From Anthonomus grandis grandis (lineage: Eukaryota > Arthropoda > Insecta > Coleoptera > Curculionidae), in assembly GCF_022605725.1 (NCBI RefSeq), contig NC_065554.1, positions 2,995,100 through 3,059,099 on the forward strand: a DNA stretch of 64,000 nucleotides, written 5' to 3'. Below are positions 29,881 to 41,890 of this stretch, one piece after another; the first letter of the stretch is position 1, and every line of letters starts with the position of its first letter. The translations under genes were made by a program, and so were the position numbers. The notes under the pieces are model-generated. The model searched no databases. It was not told the DNA's origin and was given only the letters and a program-made list of their open reading frames with translations.

Positions 29881-31870
29881 GGTACGCGATACACACTGCG
29901 TTGTAAACGGCTATGCACTAAGAAAATGTCCAACATTTAATTGCTTTGATACCCTTATAGAGAGATACTGTCTTCATTGCTGAGAATTAATTGTGGTCTT
30001 AAAGCAGAACGTCTTTTGCGAGAGTCAGTACAACGTAAATATTGGAGGCATCCATATTTTGAAAGTCGTGTAGAAAAAAAAAATTGACAAATTTTATAGA
30101 AATATTCGGCGGTACAATGATAAGTTTTTCAATTATTACCCATTGTATAAAAAATCATTTGCCACATTGTTAATTGTGTTAAAACAAGATATTGAAGATA
30201 ATAATTTATGTGAAAATGCTTGAAAACGCGCGTTATAACCGGAACGTGTAACATCATACAGTGTGGTGACTTTAGCTGGAACAAATTCAGTTAAAACTAA
30301 TCAAAATTTTTGAGACCCGTCGATTTTTGTTTACTTTTTTTCACATTTCAAGATAGTTTTTGTATTTTTTCACCTACAGGGGGGGGTCCAAATTAACCCC
30401 AACTTTTTTTTTCAAATGGAAAGCCACTTTTTTTAAACGCTCATTGAAAATAGCCCTTTTTCTTGATTAAATTGCCCTATTTACTTTTGTGATTATCTAA
30501 AGGAGAAATACGAAAAAAACATAAAAACCATTAAATTATTAAAAGTTTGCGTTGCATTAAATAATTAAAACCATTAAATTATTAAAACACTACAACAATC
30601 TCAGGAAATGTCTCGATACTAATAAAATAAACAAACACGCCAAAAATTTATCAACACAAAATATTTCGAGACTTTTCTAATAAGTAAGTAATTTTCTATA
30701 AATTCAATACCAACGAAAACGTAGCAACTATGTAGACTCTGATAGCTATTTGACATGACGTCATTCGAGCGAAAAAATATTATGACGTAACGCTTAAGAC
30801 AACCGAGTAAGTCGCTTACTCGCAAAAATATGGCCTAAATATTTTTATTCCATTTTTGTGGCAACGTCAAGGGGTAGTTTTGATTCTAGTTTTTATGGAC
30901 TGAAAAAGAGGATTAAAAAATGGAAAAAAACAACAATGTATATTTTTCCTCAAAACCAAATGATAAGGTTACAATTTTGTCAAATTTAACAAATAAAAAA
31001 TATTGCTAAATATAAAATTTAAAAAAATAAATATTTTATGAGTGGAAATTTTTTTGCTAAAAATTAAAAAAAAAATGCAGGGCAACTCTAAGATTAATGG
31101 GTATGTAACTTTAAAATTCACTTTATATATCATTTTTTAAGATACGCATGAGGTATAGATTTTACATATTTATGATAATGTGTTCTTATAATATGTTATA
31201 AAAACACATTGTCATAAATATGTAAAATATGTTCTTATTATCCATTGTTTATTTTATTCATTTTTCTTCACAAAGCTTTAATAGATAGTGTATGATTTTA
31301 CGAAAGCAAACACCTCAAAAACAAAAAATGCAGAAATCAAAAATACGTGGGATATTATCATAAAAAAAGGCGAAGACCATACAAATGCGGCCATGGTCAT
31401 TAGCATAAACTTATAAACCTCAATACTGACTACTATGTGTGCAACTTTTGATGCAAAGAAAGAGAGAAAGCAATATCAATCATAGTGTAAATTTGGTATA
31501 AGTTTATGCTTTATTGGAAAACTGCACTATGCGCCTGAATGATACTCTGATATTTTATTGGCTGGTCATGGCCATCCCAAAACAAGGACTATCGATCGTT
31601 TTTTGAATTTTGATTCTACAGGACTGTGCGGTGCGCTGAAGATATTTGCGTTAGTTTGAGTTTTGAACATTATTTTGCATTTTCTTTGGTCATTCTTATT
31701 TTGTAGTTTTTTACGTATTCTTACGTATTTTTTTATTCATATTTGGTGTAGAGTTGATAACGAACAATTCACGATTTAAATTTTTTGTGTAATTCTGAGA
31801 GATGTCATCACTGTAACCCCTACCCTACCAGATTATTTCATCATAAGTTTTAATCTGAGTCTTAGAACTA
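29881..31870. other. About 2 kb without recognisable genes; one strong hairpin
   Basis: AT-rich. A 26-bp inverted repeat with one mismatch is at 31159-31184 and 31203-31228 (ATTTTACATATTTATGA core), and a 13-bp one at 31403-31415 and 31497-31509. A GGGGGG run occurs near 30380. Confidence 0.5.
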
Positions 31871-31871
31871 A

Positions 31872-33542
31872 TTTTAATCACAAAATATCCCCCCCTAGAA
31901 GAAACTCGTTCAAGAATTGGACTTATTACAGCGCCACCTTTTGACTGACCGTACCACTACGTTGCTTTATGGCGGGCGCGGAAATTTAAAAGTGGTGTTA
32001 TTTTCTGATAATTTTTACTTTAAAGTTATCAAATATGTAAATTTATTTGCAATTTTTCTGTTACGACAAAGATTAAAACAAAAAAATTGCAAATCATACA
32101 TATTAGTAACTCTAAATTAAAAATTATCATACAGAAACAGTAGTAGGTATAAAAAAAAACACACAAAAACATTGAAAACAAACATTTAAAAGTTTATTAC
32201 CAAAACAAGATTTACTTAATATATACCTTACTAAGAAATACTTATAGTTAGTTACATACTTAGTTTATTAACAAAACTACTATTAATAAACAATTTACAA
32301 AATATTCTTACAAATGAATTTTAAATATTTGTACATTTTATTTTTAAAAGTGCTTACTTGGCCATTTATAATTATATCCAACGAATTTAAAAATATTCAT
32401 ATGAAGTACACATGAAACCGTTCATAGAATGGTAATTTGAGGTTGCTTAACATATGTTTGGTGCTTAGTTAGCCTTAGTAAGCCACCAGCCACCAGCTAT
32501 ATAGTTTAGCTGGGCAACTGGAAATTACCATTCTCAAAACGGTTTTCTCAAAGCATGGGTATAAACCCGTGCCTCCCCCCCCCCCTCCAGCAAGTGTTTT
32601 GAAACAAATTAAGAGCTGGATTTTTGCACAACCATTTTCAATTTTTTCACAAGTGTTCTGATCCAATTTACTGGATCCCAAACCCAGCATATTAGAATAT
32701 TTAAAAATTGGTTTCTAGCTTCCATGTGATTGAAATTTATTCTGACTGATGGTCGTGCATGAACTATCTGCTTTTGAAGAACCAGGTAAGCAATCCACTT
32801 CAGGTACTTGCAACCCTTCAGTAAAATCTTGTACAGACAACTGCAAAAGTGGTTGTATTGTTGGTTAATTACATTCTTGGTGATGTGGCTCTGGCTCTTC
32901 TACAATTTATTATGTTAGAAATAAAATAATGGTACGCAATAATCATTTTTTTTTACCTGATTCATTAGTAAGAAATAGAACTGGCACTGCATCTGGCTTA
33001 AGCCCCCGCCTTGAGCCATATTGCCTTTGTTGAAAATTTCTCTCATACACAACACAATTTTGGTATAAAGTATCAAAAGGCATTGTCATAAGCTTCGGAT
33101 TGTTAACTTTTTTCAGCCACTCATCAATCCAATATTTATGGTTTTTATTGGAAAAACGAAAACGACTGCCATCTTTATTGCAGCAACCCGGTACACAACA
33201 TTTTTTTTTTAGGTCTTTTTTCACCAGCAAAATACATGGCTATTATTTAACTCACAAAAAAACGGTAAATACACACAAAAAGTTACTTTCAATAAGCAGT
33301 TAAATCCTTTAAAAAAAACACCATTCCTTAATAATCTCGGTTAAAACGAGTAAAAACGTACAATAACAAAACACGTAAACAAAGAAAATAATCAATATGG
33401 CGGACTGAGTGGCGAACTTACGACTTTACGATGACTACAGCGCTCCCTGGCGAGTGGCGACTGACCGCATAAGTCTTTATTATTTTACGGGAATGCGCAT
33501 TTAAGTGAAATTTCTAAGAGGGGATATTTTGTGATTTTAATC
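31872..33542. mobile_element. Possible DNA element with inverted ends, containing a THAP fragment
   Basis: TTTTAATCACAAAATATCCCC at about 31872 is matched inverted at about 33516-33542. The arms are about 25-30 bp. Inside lies a THAP fragment on the minus strand and otherwise no coding sequence (32120-32940 is empty, with a C-run near 32575). THAP domains occur in P-type transposases, so this could be a deleted P-like element. No target duplication was established. Confidence 0.45.
32943..33230 (-). pseudogene. THAP zinc-finger fragment
   Basis: From the Met at 33230: KKKCCVPGCCNKDGSRFRFSN, then HKYWIDEWLKKVNNPKLMTMP. These are the Cys-x-x-x-Cys start and the W and P residues of a C2CH THAP finger. 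The last pair is altered: CVVYERNF stands where the family has CxxHF, so zinc binding is probably lost. A GTA-like donor may follow ESGKKK. No further exon is recognised. Confidence 0.55.
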
Positions 33543-33639
33543 TTCTCCCGAAGATGCTAACATCGTTAGCGAAACACGTATCGAGAGTAAAAATAAAGAG
33601 CTAAAGATGTTAGAACTATTGAGTTTATAAGTAGTATAT

Positions 33640-33984
33640 GCTCATTAGACAATCGGCGCAGGTCTTGGCCCATTCTACCCTTTCTCTGCATCTATGATTC
33701 GCCAGGTCTATCCCGTCGTCCGTTGTCCGTTGCTACCGCAGCAAGTTGCGTTTCTCATCCGTCCATGCGGTGCTAATGCATTCGTGTATCGTCTTCTATT
33801 TAAATCTGTGTCATTGTACCAATGAGGCACCGGATCGCGTATGCCTGCACTAATACGATAACGTCTTTTACTCACTTGTTTGTTTATGGTTGGTGTTTTA
33901 ATGCTTAGTTTTTGAAATTTGCTAATGTAGCATTTAGAATAAAATATATCGACTATTTATATTGTGTATTAAAACTTTATTATC
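33640..33984 (+). promoter_or_regulatory. GC-richer upstream region of a possible first exon
   Basis: 33650-33850 is richer in GC than both sides and stands before an ATG (33985) with a splice donor. No TATA box is obvious. Assignment rests on position. Confidence 0.3.
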
Positions 33985-34073
33985 ATGAAATCCTCCCAGA
34001 GAAAAGGAGCTAAAGGCAGGTTGCGCCTTTCTGCTCCCAGGAAAAAGCTGAACAATATTGCAAAATTCAATTT
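33985..34073 (+). CDS. Possible first exon of an unknown gene
   Basis: ATG followed by about 30 codons (MKSSQRKGAKGRLRLSAPRK...) of a basic peptide, ending at a full GTAAGTAG donor at 34074. No family recognised and no second exon seen in the window. Confidence 0.3.
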
Positions 34074-34499
34074 GTAAGTAGTTTTGAAATTCACATTAGA
34101 TTTATCGGTCGCAAAAGTCTTCTAATAAAATTAATTCTTAAAGTGGTTACATGTTAAACTCGAAGAGTTTAGCATCATCAAACCTAAAAACAATAAGTAA
34201 ACCTTATTGCAAGACAAAATTTAAACGTAAATTAAGAATTTTGAAAATAATTAAAAGCATTATCTAAACGGCGGAAGATTAATAACATACACCTAGTGGT
34301 TTTAATTGGCTTAGCAAAAATAACATTCTTCTTAGAAAAAATTAAAATTAATCAATCAGTCATGAGATTTGAACTAATGCCTTTAACAGCTTTTATTATG
34401 GGTAAGAGCAATATAGGTACTGCTGCGCCCGCCATCGAAAAATGAAATTTTATTTAGGAATAAAAGAAAGTAAGCATGAGACTAAGTAAGATTATTAAA

Positions 34500-36300
34500 A
34501 ATGAGGCCTAACTCGAAGGTGATGGGGCTCTTTTTGGCTCTAGTGATTTCCATCTTTTCAGGAGGTCCAGCTTTTTACCTTTGTGGCACTGGTGGATAAT
34601 CGAAACATGTTCAGGAATCGAAAAATTGTGTCCTGTTGATAAAAGATGGGTAGCAAAAGCAGACTTGGTTTCTATAATACTTGTATCCCTAAATTGATTT
34701 ACAAAACTAAAGTGCTCTTGTACCCTAATTGACACTTTTCTTCCTGACTGTCCAACATAAACAGCAGAACAAACTGCAGATTGTAAACAATATACACTAG
34801 ATTCAGAGAGAGGGTCTGGCTTTATCTACGGTCTTTACTAAGTAGTTCTTAAGTGAATTAGTTGTCTCAAAAGCTATAATAACAAAAGGACTAAAAAATT
34901 TGGCTAGTTGAAATGTCGCCTAAGTAGCTTAAACATGTAAAGTTTTTAAAATTTTGTTCACATTTGTCATTTTTCGGAGGATAAATAACATGATATGATA
35001 GTTTGTAATAAAATTTAAGGTAAAGCTTGTACAATTTGTTTAAAGGAAAATTACTAATTAAAGCTATTATTTAAAACTATGCTATTTATATTGTATTGTA
35101 TAAGGTAATTTAGAAAGGCGGTAAAATAGAGAATTAAAGCAAACTTATGTTAATGGGGAGAATTAAAATTAAATTGAATGGCATTTTCAATTTTGAATGG
35201 CGGATGATATCGGTAAGATCAATCGGTAAGAACCTCATCGCTGCCCACCCATAGATAAGAAACATCGTCAACATACTTTTTGTAAACTTTTTTATGTAAA
35301 GCGAAGCGGCTGGACATTTGTTCTTTTGGGATTTGGAATTTGTTGGAAGTCATTCATAAAAACTTCGCTAAGAAAAGTTGATAGACAAGAACCCATAGCA
35401 AGACCTGTTTTCTGTTTAAACATTAGGTCGTTAATTTTGAATAAACTCTGCTGTAGAAGTAAAGAAAGGAGGAAAATTAAATTATCTATGACGAGTTTGG
35501 AAGTTTTGTGGAATTAAGCAGTTTTTTAATAGTGGTAATATACTCCTGTAAGGGGATGTTGAAGAAAAAATTCTTAATGTCCAAGGAAAGTAAAATGACG
35601 TTTTCAGGGATTACAAAATTTTTAGGTAATATGCAAATTCTATTGAGTTCTTGGTAGAATCTATATTATAAAAACCAGTAGTCATCCTTAAAACATTATT
35701 GAGCCACGTGGACAATTTATAACAAGCCGATTCCACAAAAGAAACAACAGGTCTAACCGGGTAACCATCCTTATGTATTTTGGGCAAATGTATTCCAGTC
35801 CTTATGATTCCAGCGTTAAAAGACATTGATCTAAGCTTCTTGTTACTTTAGTAAAAAAATTATATGTATAGTTCATTCAAAGATATTCCATAGATCTTTT
35901 AACCGCAATAAAACCCTAATTATCTGTTGGGTCCTATAAAGACCCAAAATTATCAGATTTCTGGTCAGAGCCGAAATAAAAATTTTATATTTACCGACTT
36001 ACGACCATGGGCGCGTTCTGATAGGGGGTCATCCCGTAGTAATATAATTATACCTTCATTTTTAAGCCGACCCCGTTCCTTATCATCTCTTAAAAACGTT
36101 GGATCTTGCACAATGGGGCTTAATGGTCTAATTGATTTATGGTAGTAGAAGTGAACGGTATATCTTTGAGTGAACTATAGGATCTTTATGATTCGGGGCA
36201 AAGTTATCAGACGAAAGAAACTTGGTCACCTTCGCAACATAATCAGGTTTATTCATAACCACCAAGCAAAACCCTTTATCAGCTTATTGTGATTATTTAA
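34500..36300 (-). pseudogene. Penelope-like element, decayed, with GIY-YIG endonuclease
   Basis: Read on the minus strand from about 36300. ADKGFCLVVMNKPDYVAKV is the N-terminal region before the RT. LPKIHKDGYPVRPVVS..SACYKLSTWLN (35826-35611) is the RT finger motif. QKTGLAMGSCLSTFLSEVFMNDF (about 35420-35330) and the catalytic YVDD (near 35270) follow. At 34800-34500 is the GIY-YIG nuclease end (VYVGQSGRKVSIRVQEHF..HLLSTGHNF). The order RT then GIY-YIG is the canonical Penelope layout. Frames change repeatedly, so it is dead. Terminal repeats were not found. Confidence 0.8.
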
Positions 36301-37300
36301 ATAGGTTTGAGCAATATAAGTATAGCCGGCTACTGTTCTCATATTTTTGTTTTCGACTTTAACAATATCTTTTTTATTTTAATTTTAATATAAAATTGGT
36401 ATACGGTTCTATAAATTGGCCTGCAAGATTGCTTGATGGATGGATTTTTCCATATGGGGTTTTATTAAGGACCAGATTTATCAAACTACGCCTCAAAATT
36501 TAGAAAACTTAAGTTTAAAAATAAGAAAAGGGAAAAGCGTGAAATAAAATTTCTCGGCAAATTTTAAGGAACATAAAAAAAATGGAACTAATGTGCGAAA
36601 ATGCTTACAAAATAATGGTGGCCATTTCGAACATTTAGGTTAATAACAATTTATTTCATATTAATGTAAATGTTATTTAAATAGCTTTTATTGTTCTAGA
36701 TTTATTTTTGTTCATTATTATATTGTTTATTAAAAATATGTTTATTGTAAAGTTAGTTAAATAATTTTCGTAATATTTAACATTTCGTAGCAATAATGTT
36801 ATTCAACAGATGATTATTGAATAAATAAATTTATGACAGCTAAACAAATTGTACATCTTTAAAGGTTATTTAAAAAACCATGTCATTTTGTGTCTAAAAT
36901 GGAATTATTATTAATATTACCACTTTTATATTATTTAATCGTTTATAAATATTTTTAAGTAACAATCAAAAAGATTTTTAGAGTATTAATAAGTAATTAA
37001 TTTAAGGTACTTACGGCATTAAGGAAAAATTCCTGATGATGGTTATTAATACATCTAAACGTTGGGAAACGTATGAATAAGATACATCATTTTAAAGAGA
37101 TATTTTTTTTTACTGCTAAATCCAGTGCACAATGATATATACAAATATTGTGTGTGCACTCACATCTACATAACAACAATATAAATAAAGAGGTCATATT
37201 ACACGAATATAAATTTATACTTTATCCCATTAATACACCCTACCAATATAAATTAAAACTAAGGAAAAACAAAATATTCCAACAAGAACGGCAGACTAAT
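36301..37300. other. AT-rich stretch, no gene
   Basis: Nothing recognised. The end near 37100-37300 may include the 3' tail of LINE B. Confidence 0.4.
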
Positions 37301-37305
37301 TCAGA

Positions 37306-39972
37306 TCAGATAGGAAAATCTATAATTACTAATAATAATCCATTTATAGTTATTTCTGACTTAGCTTTAGAATACTTTTGCATCCTTATATTTCTTGGAA
37401 GATCATTAAATATTTTTGGACCAACACAATAAATGTGATTTCTACATCTAGTGTATTTTGGGTTTTCTAGTTGTACATTTCTTTGTGATAAATTTGTAGT
37501 GTTTAGACCATGCGTTATATCATCTCTGAAATATTTGGTTTTTAGTATAAATCTAATTACTGATTTAACATATAGTTGATTTATATTTAGCACATTACTC
37601 TCTTTAAATACTAGATCTGTTGGATATGTTCTCCTTTTATGGAGCATTATCTTTAGAATCCATTTTTGTGTTACTTGCAGCTTAGAGAGTATTGATGACC
37701 CAACTTTCCCCCATAATACTAAGCCATAGTTCAAAGTAGATTCAACAAGAGCATAGTAAACAGTTTTTAAGGTTTTGAATGTTAAGATATATCTGAGTTC
37801 ATAGAATTTGTAGATTAATTTTCTGATTTTATTTGTAACATAATTTATATGCTCCTTCCAAGTAATGTTTTCATCAAGGATTACACCAAGATATTTCAAC
37901 GAAGGTTTTCTAGAAATTGATTGTTCACAATTACAGTTTAATCCATTACTACACAAAGAATCATGCATTTTCTGCTCTTGAAAGTCAGTTCAAGTTGACA
38001 AGGAACGAATAGAGAGGAAGAAGGTCATAAATTTAGTTTTTTCTATGTTCAATGAAAGAAGACTATTGTCTAGCCACATTTGAATTCTCTGTAGAGCTGA
38101 TTCGGCTCTCATCTTTACCTCATTCCAACTATTGCCCCTTAAAATAATTGTCATCATCAATCTGTGTCATCAGCAAAGCAGAATATAGCATTATTGTCTA
38201 ACAGCTTCATAATTCCGTAATGCGTTCTCTGTACTTAGGCACTCTCTAAAGGCAAATTGGTTTTCATGAAGAAGGCTGTATTTTTCTAGAAATTTCAATA
38301 TTTTTGCCTTGAGACATTTTTCAACTATTTTGCTTAAACTGCTAGTCAATGCTATTGGTCTATAATTTGATACCGATTTTTTATCCCCCTACTTATGTAA
38401 TGGAATTATAATAGTTGTTTTTAAAATCTCAGGGAAAACACCTGTATTAAAGATGAGGTTAACTAGATGCTTCAGTGGTTTAATTAGTGAGTTATAGTTT
38501 AATTTAATTATATCAGAAGAAATATTGTCCTCAACACCCTTCACCCCTTTATTTAAACTTAATATTGCCTCTATTATATCCTCATTTGATGCAGAGCTCA
38601 GAAAGAATGAATACATCCCTCTCTCCTCCCTCCAGTTCATTTCATGATCATTATGTTGCATTTGTTCAGCCAGTCTTTCTGCAATACTACAAAAGTAAGA
38701 ATTAAATTCGTTTGCAATTTTCTTTTTATTGGTTATTCCTACATTTAGGTCATTTTTTATAGAATTAATTACCGATCTATTACCCTGATCATTTGTGGCT
38801 TCCTTGATCACCTTCCACAACTTTCCGGAGTCATGAGCATTTTCCTGTGCTAATGTTTTATAAAAAAGATATTTAGCATTTTTTATTAATTTACTTAACA
38901 TATTTCTGTAGGTTTTGTATCGATTGACTAGCATAATATTATTTTGATTATGTGTGCATTCTTTTTTCAATTTATTTCTATTTCTAATTGATATTAAGAG
39001 ACCACTAGTAATCCAAGGTTTCAATCTCCTATTTTTACTTTTAATTCTTTTAGTAAGGGTGGACTTAGAAACTTTTAGTTTATCTATAAAGATATTCATA
39101 GCTATGTCAATGTCTGTCTCTCTCATAATATCATCCCAGTTCTCATTATTTAACTGCTCGGAAAGGTTTTCATAATTAATAGTGTTGATAATATAATTTT
39201 TGTGTGGAAAGTCTTTCTTTTCATTGTTTAGTGGTATATTAATAAGAATAGGATAGTGATCTGTAAGATCGTTCTCCAAAATAACATAATTAATATTTTC
39301 AAATAATTCGCTTTGACATTTAATAAAACAATGGTCTAGACATGTGCCTGTATGCTCAGATTTTCTTGTTATGTTATTTATTATACTTCCAAAACCATTT
39401 CCCTGAAGTACTGTAAGATAGTTATTTGTTATATCAGACTCAGTAGCTAATAAGTCGATATTCATGTCCCCAACCTATACATTTATGTTGTTTTGATCTA
39501 ACTTTAGAGATTGAAGTATTCTGGACAAATTCTCAAGATAATTTTCCGGTGATAGAGAAAACGTTTTATATATAGCTAAAACATTTACATTTTTGCAGTT
39601 CTTTTTCAGTGAGACCTTAAGAATCCTTAGACTATCATCAACTATTACCCGAGATTCAGTAAAATATTAATTTTTAACATAAACAAGACATCCATCACAT
39701 CGGTTTAAAATGCTCTCATTGAAAAAAACTGCATACCCAGGTATGTTAAAATCACTCTTAGAGTATATGTTGTGAGTTTCAGACATAACAATAATATCAA
39801 AAGATTTATCTATCGATTCCAAAAAGACAAGAAACTGATCAAAATTTTTGTAAGCGCTTCTTAGGTTTACATGCATTATGTTTACATCATATAGATGATT
39901 ATCAAAATAATTTATTTGTAAAAAACTATCACAGGTATAAGTAACTCTAGAGATTTGTTTATAATTATCCAA
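37306..39972 (-). pseudogene. LINE B ORF2 (endonuclease and partly deleted RT)
   Basis: From 39972: VNLRSAYKNFDQFLVFLES..DIIVMSETHNIY (endonuclease, catalytic Glu). After a break near 39665, GDMNID, TCLDHCF and LTDHYPI follow (39465 and below), then the linker and the start of the RT to IIIPLHK at 38389. Across a stop the RT goes on with NYRPIALTSSLSKIVEKCL and NQFAFRECLSTENAL, then jumps directly to FCFADDTD near 38170. The middle of the palm is missing. The thumb and C-terminal part follow (PSLKYLGVILDENITWKEH...LWG, 37968-37306). Stops near 39665, 39475 and 38390 plus the deletion make it inactive. CR1/L2-type by the endonuclease motif. Confidence 0.85.
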
Positions 39973-40046
39973 TATACTATTAAGATCAATAAATGTAAAA
40001 AGTATTAATTTCTTATGTACTAAGTAAGCCTATATCTACTTTTTAC

Positions 40047-41050
40047 TTAAGTTTGGGTAAGGTCCTCTTCTCTCCTTATTTTGATGGGACGCTCCTGGTC
40101 TGTCTTTTTCAGATAAATTATTCCATTCACACAAAATGCAGCCCGGTAACCTTTAACTTTCTGAATTTCTCTGGCTTTTCGAAAAAGGTTCCTTTTAAGA
40201 ATGGGGAGGTCTTCATTAATGTACAGCTTGCGATCAGGACCAGTTAAGTTACATTTTTTGGTTGTAAGGCCTTTCATTTGTTTAATTGCCTTTAAAATAT
40301 CCCTTTTGTCCTGTATGCTATGCAACTTTACGAAGATTGGACCATCTTCATTTTTATTAAACCTGTAGCTTTCTAAAATGTTCTTGTCACCTAGAGGCAA
40401 GTTCAGGGCTGTAAGTATATTTGAAGCAATGCCATTTGTGTTCATTTCAGGCTGTTTAGGTATACCTGAAATAATGATATTATAAGATCTTTCTGCAACC
40501 TCAATGTCATCCAGTCTCTCCTCCAGGGTAGCCAGTTTTGCCTTCAATGCAACATTTTCTTGTCTAAGGTTCTGAATTTCCATTAAAAGCTCATCAAAAC
40601 CCTTTCTTTGTTCCTCAAAGGAGTCTGACATAAATTGTATTGATGACTACATCTTTCAGCTTATTGTCAATTTTCTGTTCTAAGGGCATTAAAAATTGTT
40701 GAAAAGATTCCTTGATGATTCCCCTGATTTTCTTTTCATCCATTTCTTGCGGAATATCCGATCTTTCACTGTTTTTCCTGACTTTTTTCGGTTTAACCTC
40801 ACTTTGTTTTGGGTTTTCACAACAAGTGAACTTTTCTTCCTTATCCAGTCTTCCCACCCTGGTAGAACAACGCCTTTCTTTTGCAATATTTACAATTATT
40901 TTCACTATTTTCTTTCAGATATTTACTTTGCAAACCATCCATGTCAACATAACCTCGCGGGCCTGTATTTAATAAAAAGAAGTTGATAGCCGTTGCCAAT
41001 ATACCAAACGTCATAAAATGAAAATAAAGGTGATGTTCTGTAGGGCACAA
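40047..41050 (-). pseudogene. LINE B ORF1 (coiled coil and L1-type RNA-binding domain)
   Basis: Three overlapping frames. 41050-40841 holds a short Cys cluster (NNCKYCKRKALF), 40905-40615 a Lys-rich middle, and 40631-40047 a 35-residue coiled coil (LRQENVALKAKLATLEERL). A Transposase_22-like RNA-binding domain follows (NIIISGIPKQ..., PIFVKLHSIQDKRDILKAIKQ, KLYINEDLPILKRNLFRKAREI). This is unlike ORF1 of LINE A, which starts with a PHD-type finger. The frame breaks near 40850 and 40620. Confidence 0.75.
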
Positions 41051-41199
41051 AAAATTATAAGACTTTGTACTTAAAAGTAAGTTTGAGTTTCTAAAATTAA
41101 TAGTTTTGGAAATAATGATTAAAATAAAATTTGGCGTTTTTTATGAATCACACTTTAATTCACGAACTAATAAACATTTTAAAACGCTATAAAAGGATT

Positions 41200-41688
41200 T
41201 AGAATATGCATCAACATTGGCAACTTTTCTCTAACTCTAATATAATCTAATCTTTGCATATTTTTAAACTGACGACAAAACTGTATTCTGGCTGGCAAAT
41301 CTGGTGGGATCAAACACTGAACTGGTGTAAAGTGGTATGAATAGAGGCCTTCTTTCTGAGGTACTCTACCAACACATGATTTGCTTACATCCGTAGCTGC
41401 CGCTATTCGCCTAGTACTTAACCCGGGATTTTCTGCTACGCGTAATAAAATTTATTCTTCCTCTTCTTGGGAAATATTTTTTGGGCGCCCCAAAACAAGC
41501 ATTTTTGGCCGAAATGATCCAGTTTCTTCTAGTCGGCTATAAATTCTTTGGAATAATTTATGGTTTGGTTGTTGTCTATCTGGAAATAGTTCCTGATGTC
41601 TGCGTCTTGAAAATTTTAAATTTACTTGCGCGTAAACACAAAGGGTATCATGCATCACCAAATTCGTAAACAAATTATGCCTAGGCAT
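41200..41688 (-). pseudogene. DD41D-type mariner, N-terminal fragment
   Basis: From 41688 the DNA-binding half reads RRRHQELFPDRQQPNHKLFQRIYSRLEETGSF, like the other rosa-like proteins here (FPNRR..F..T.RRLRETGS). After a stop near 41450 comes NPGLSTRRIAAATDVSKSCVGRV and YSYHFTPVQCLIPPDLPARIQFCRQF, and then it ends. The catalytic half is missing. Confidence 0.65.
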
Positions 41689-41890
41689 TACTTAAAATGA
41701 TTAAACTTAAGAGAAAAACGTTTTTACTCATTTTAAACGTTTTATATGACATTCAAAAAGTTTAACATAAATAATACAAACACTTGTCTCCAACGCCAAC
41801 TGCCAAAGATGCGATTTAAATAAAGTAGTCAATAAATATTATTAAATTTTTTTTTGAAAAATGATTATATCGAAAATGGTTGCTCCTAGC

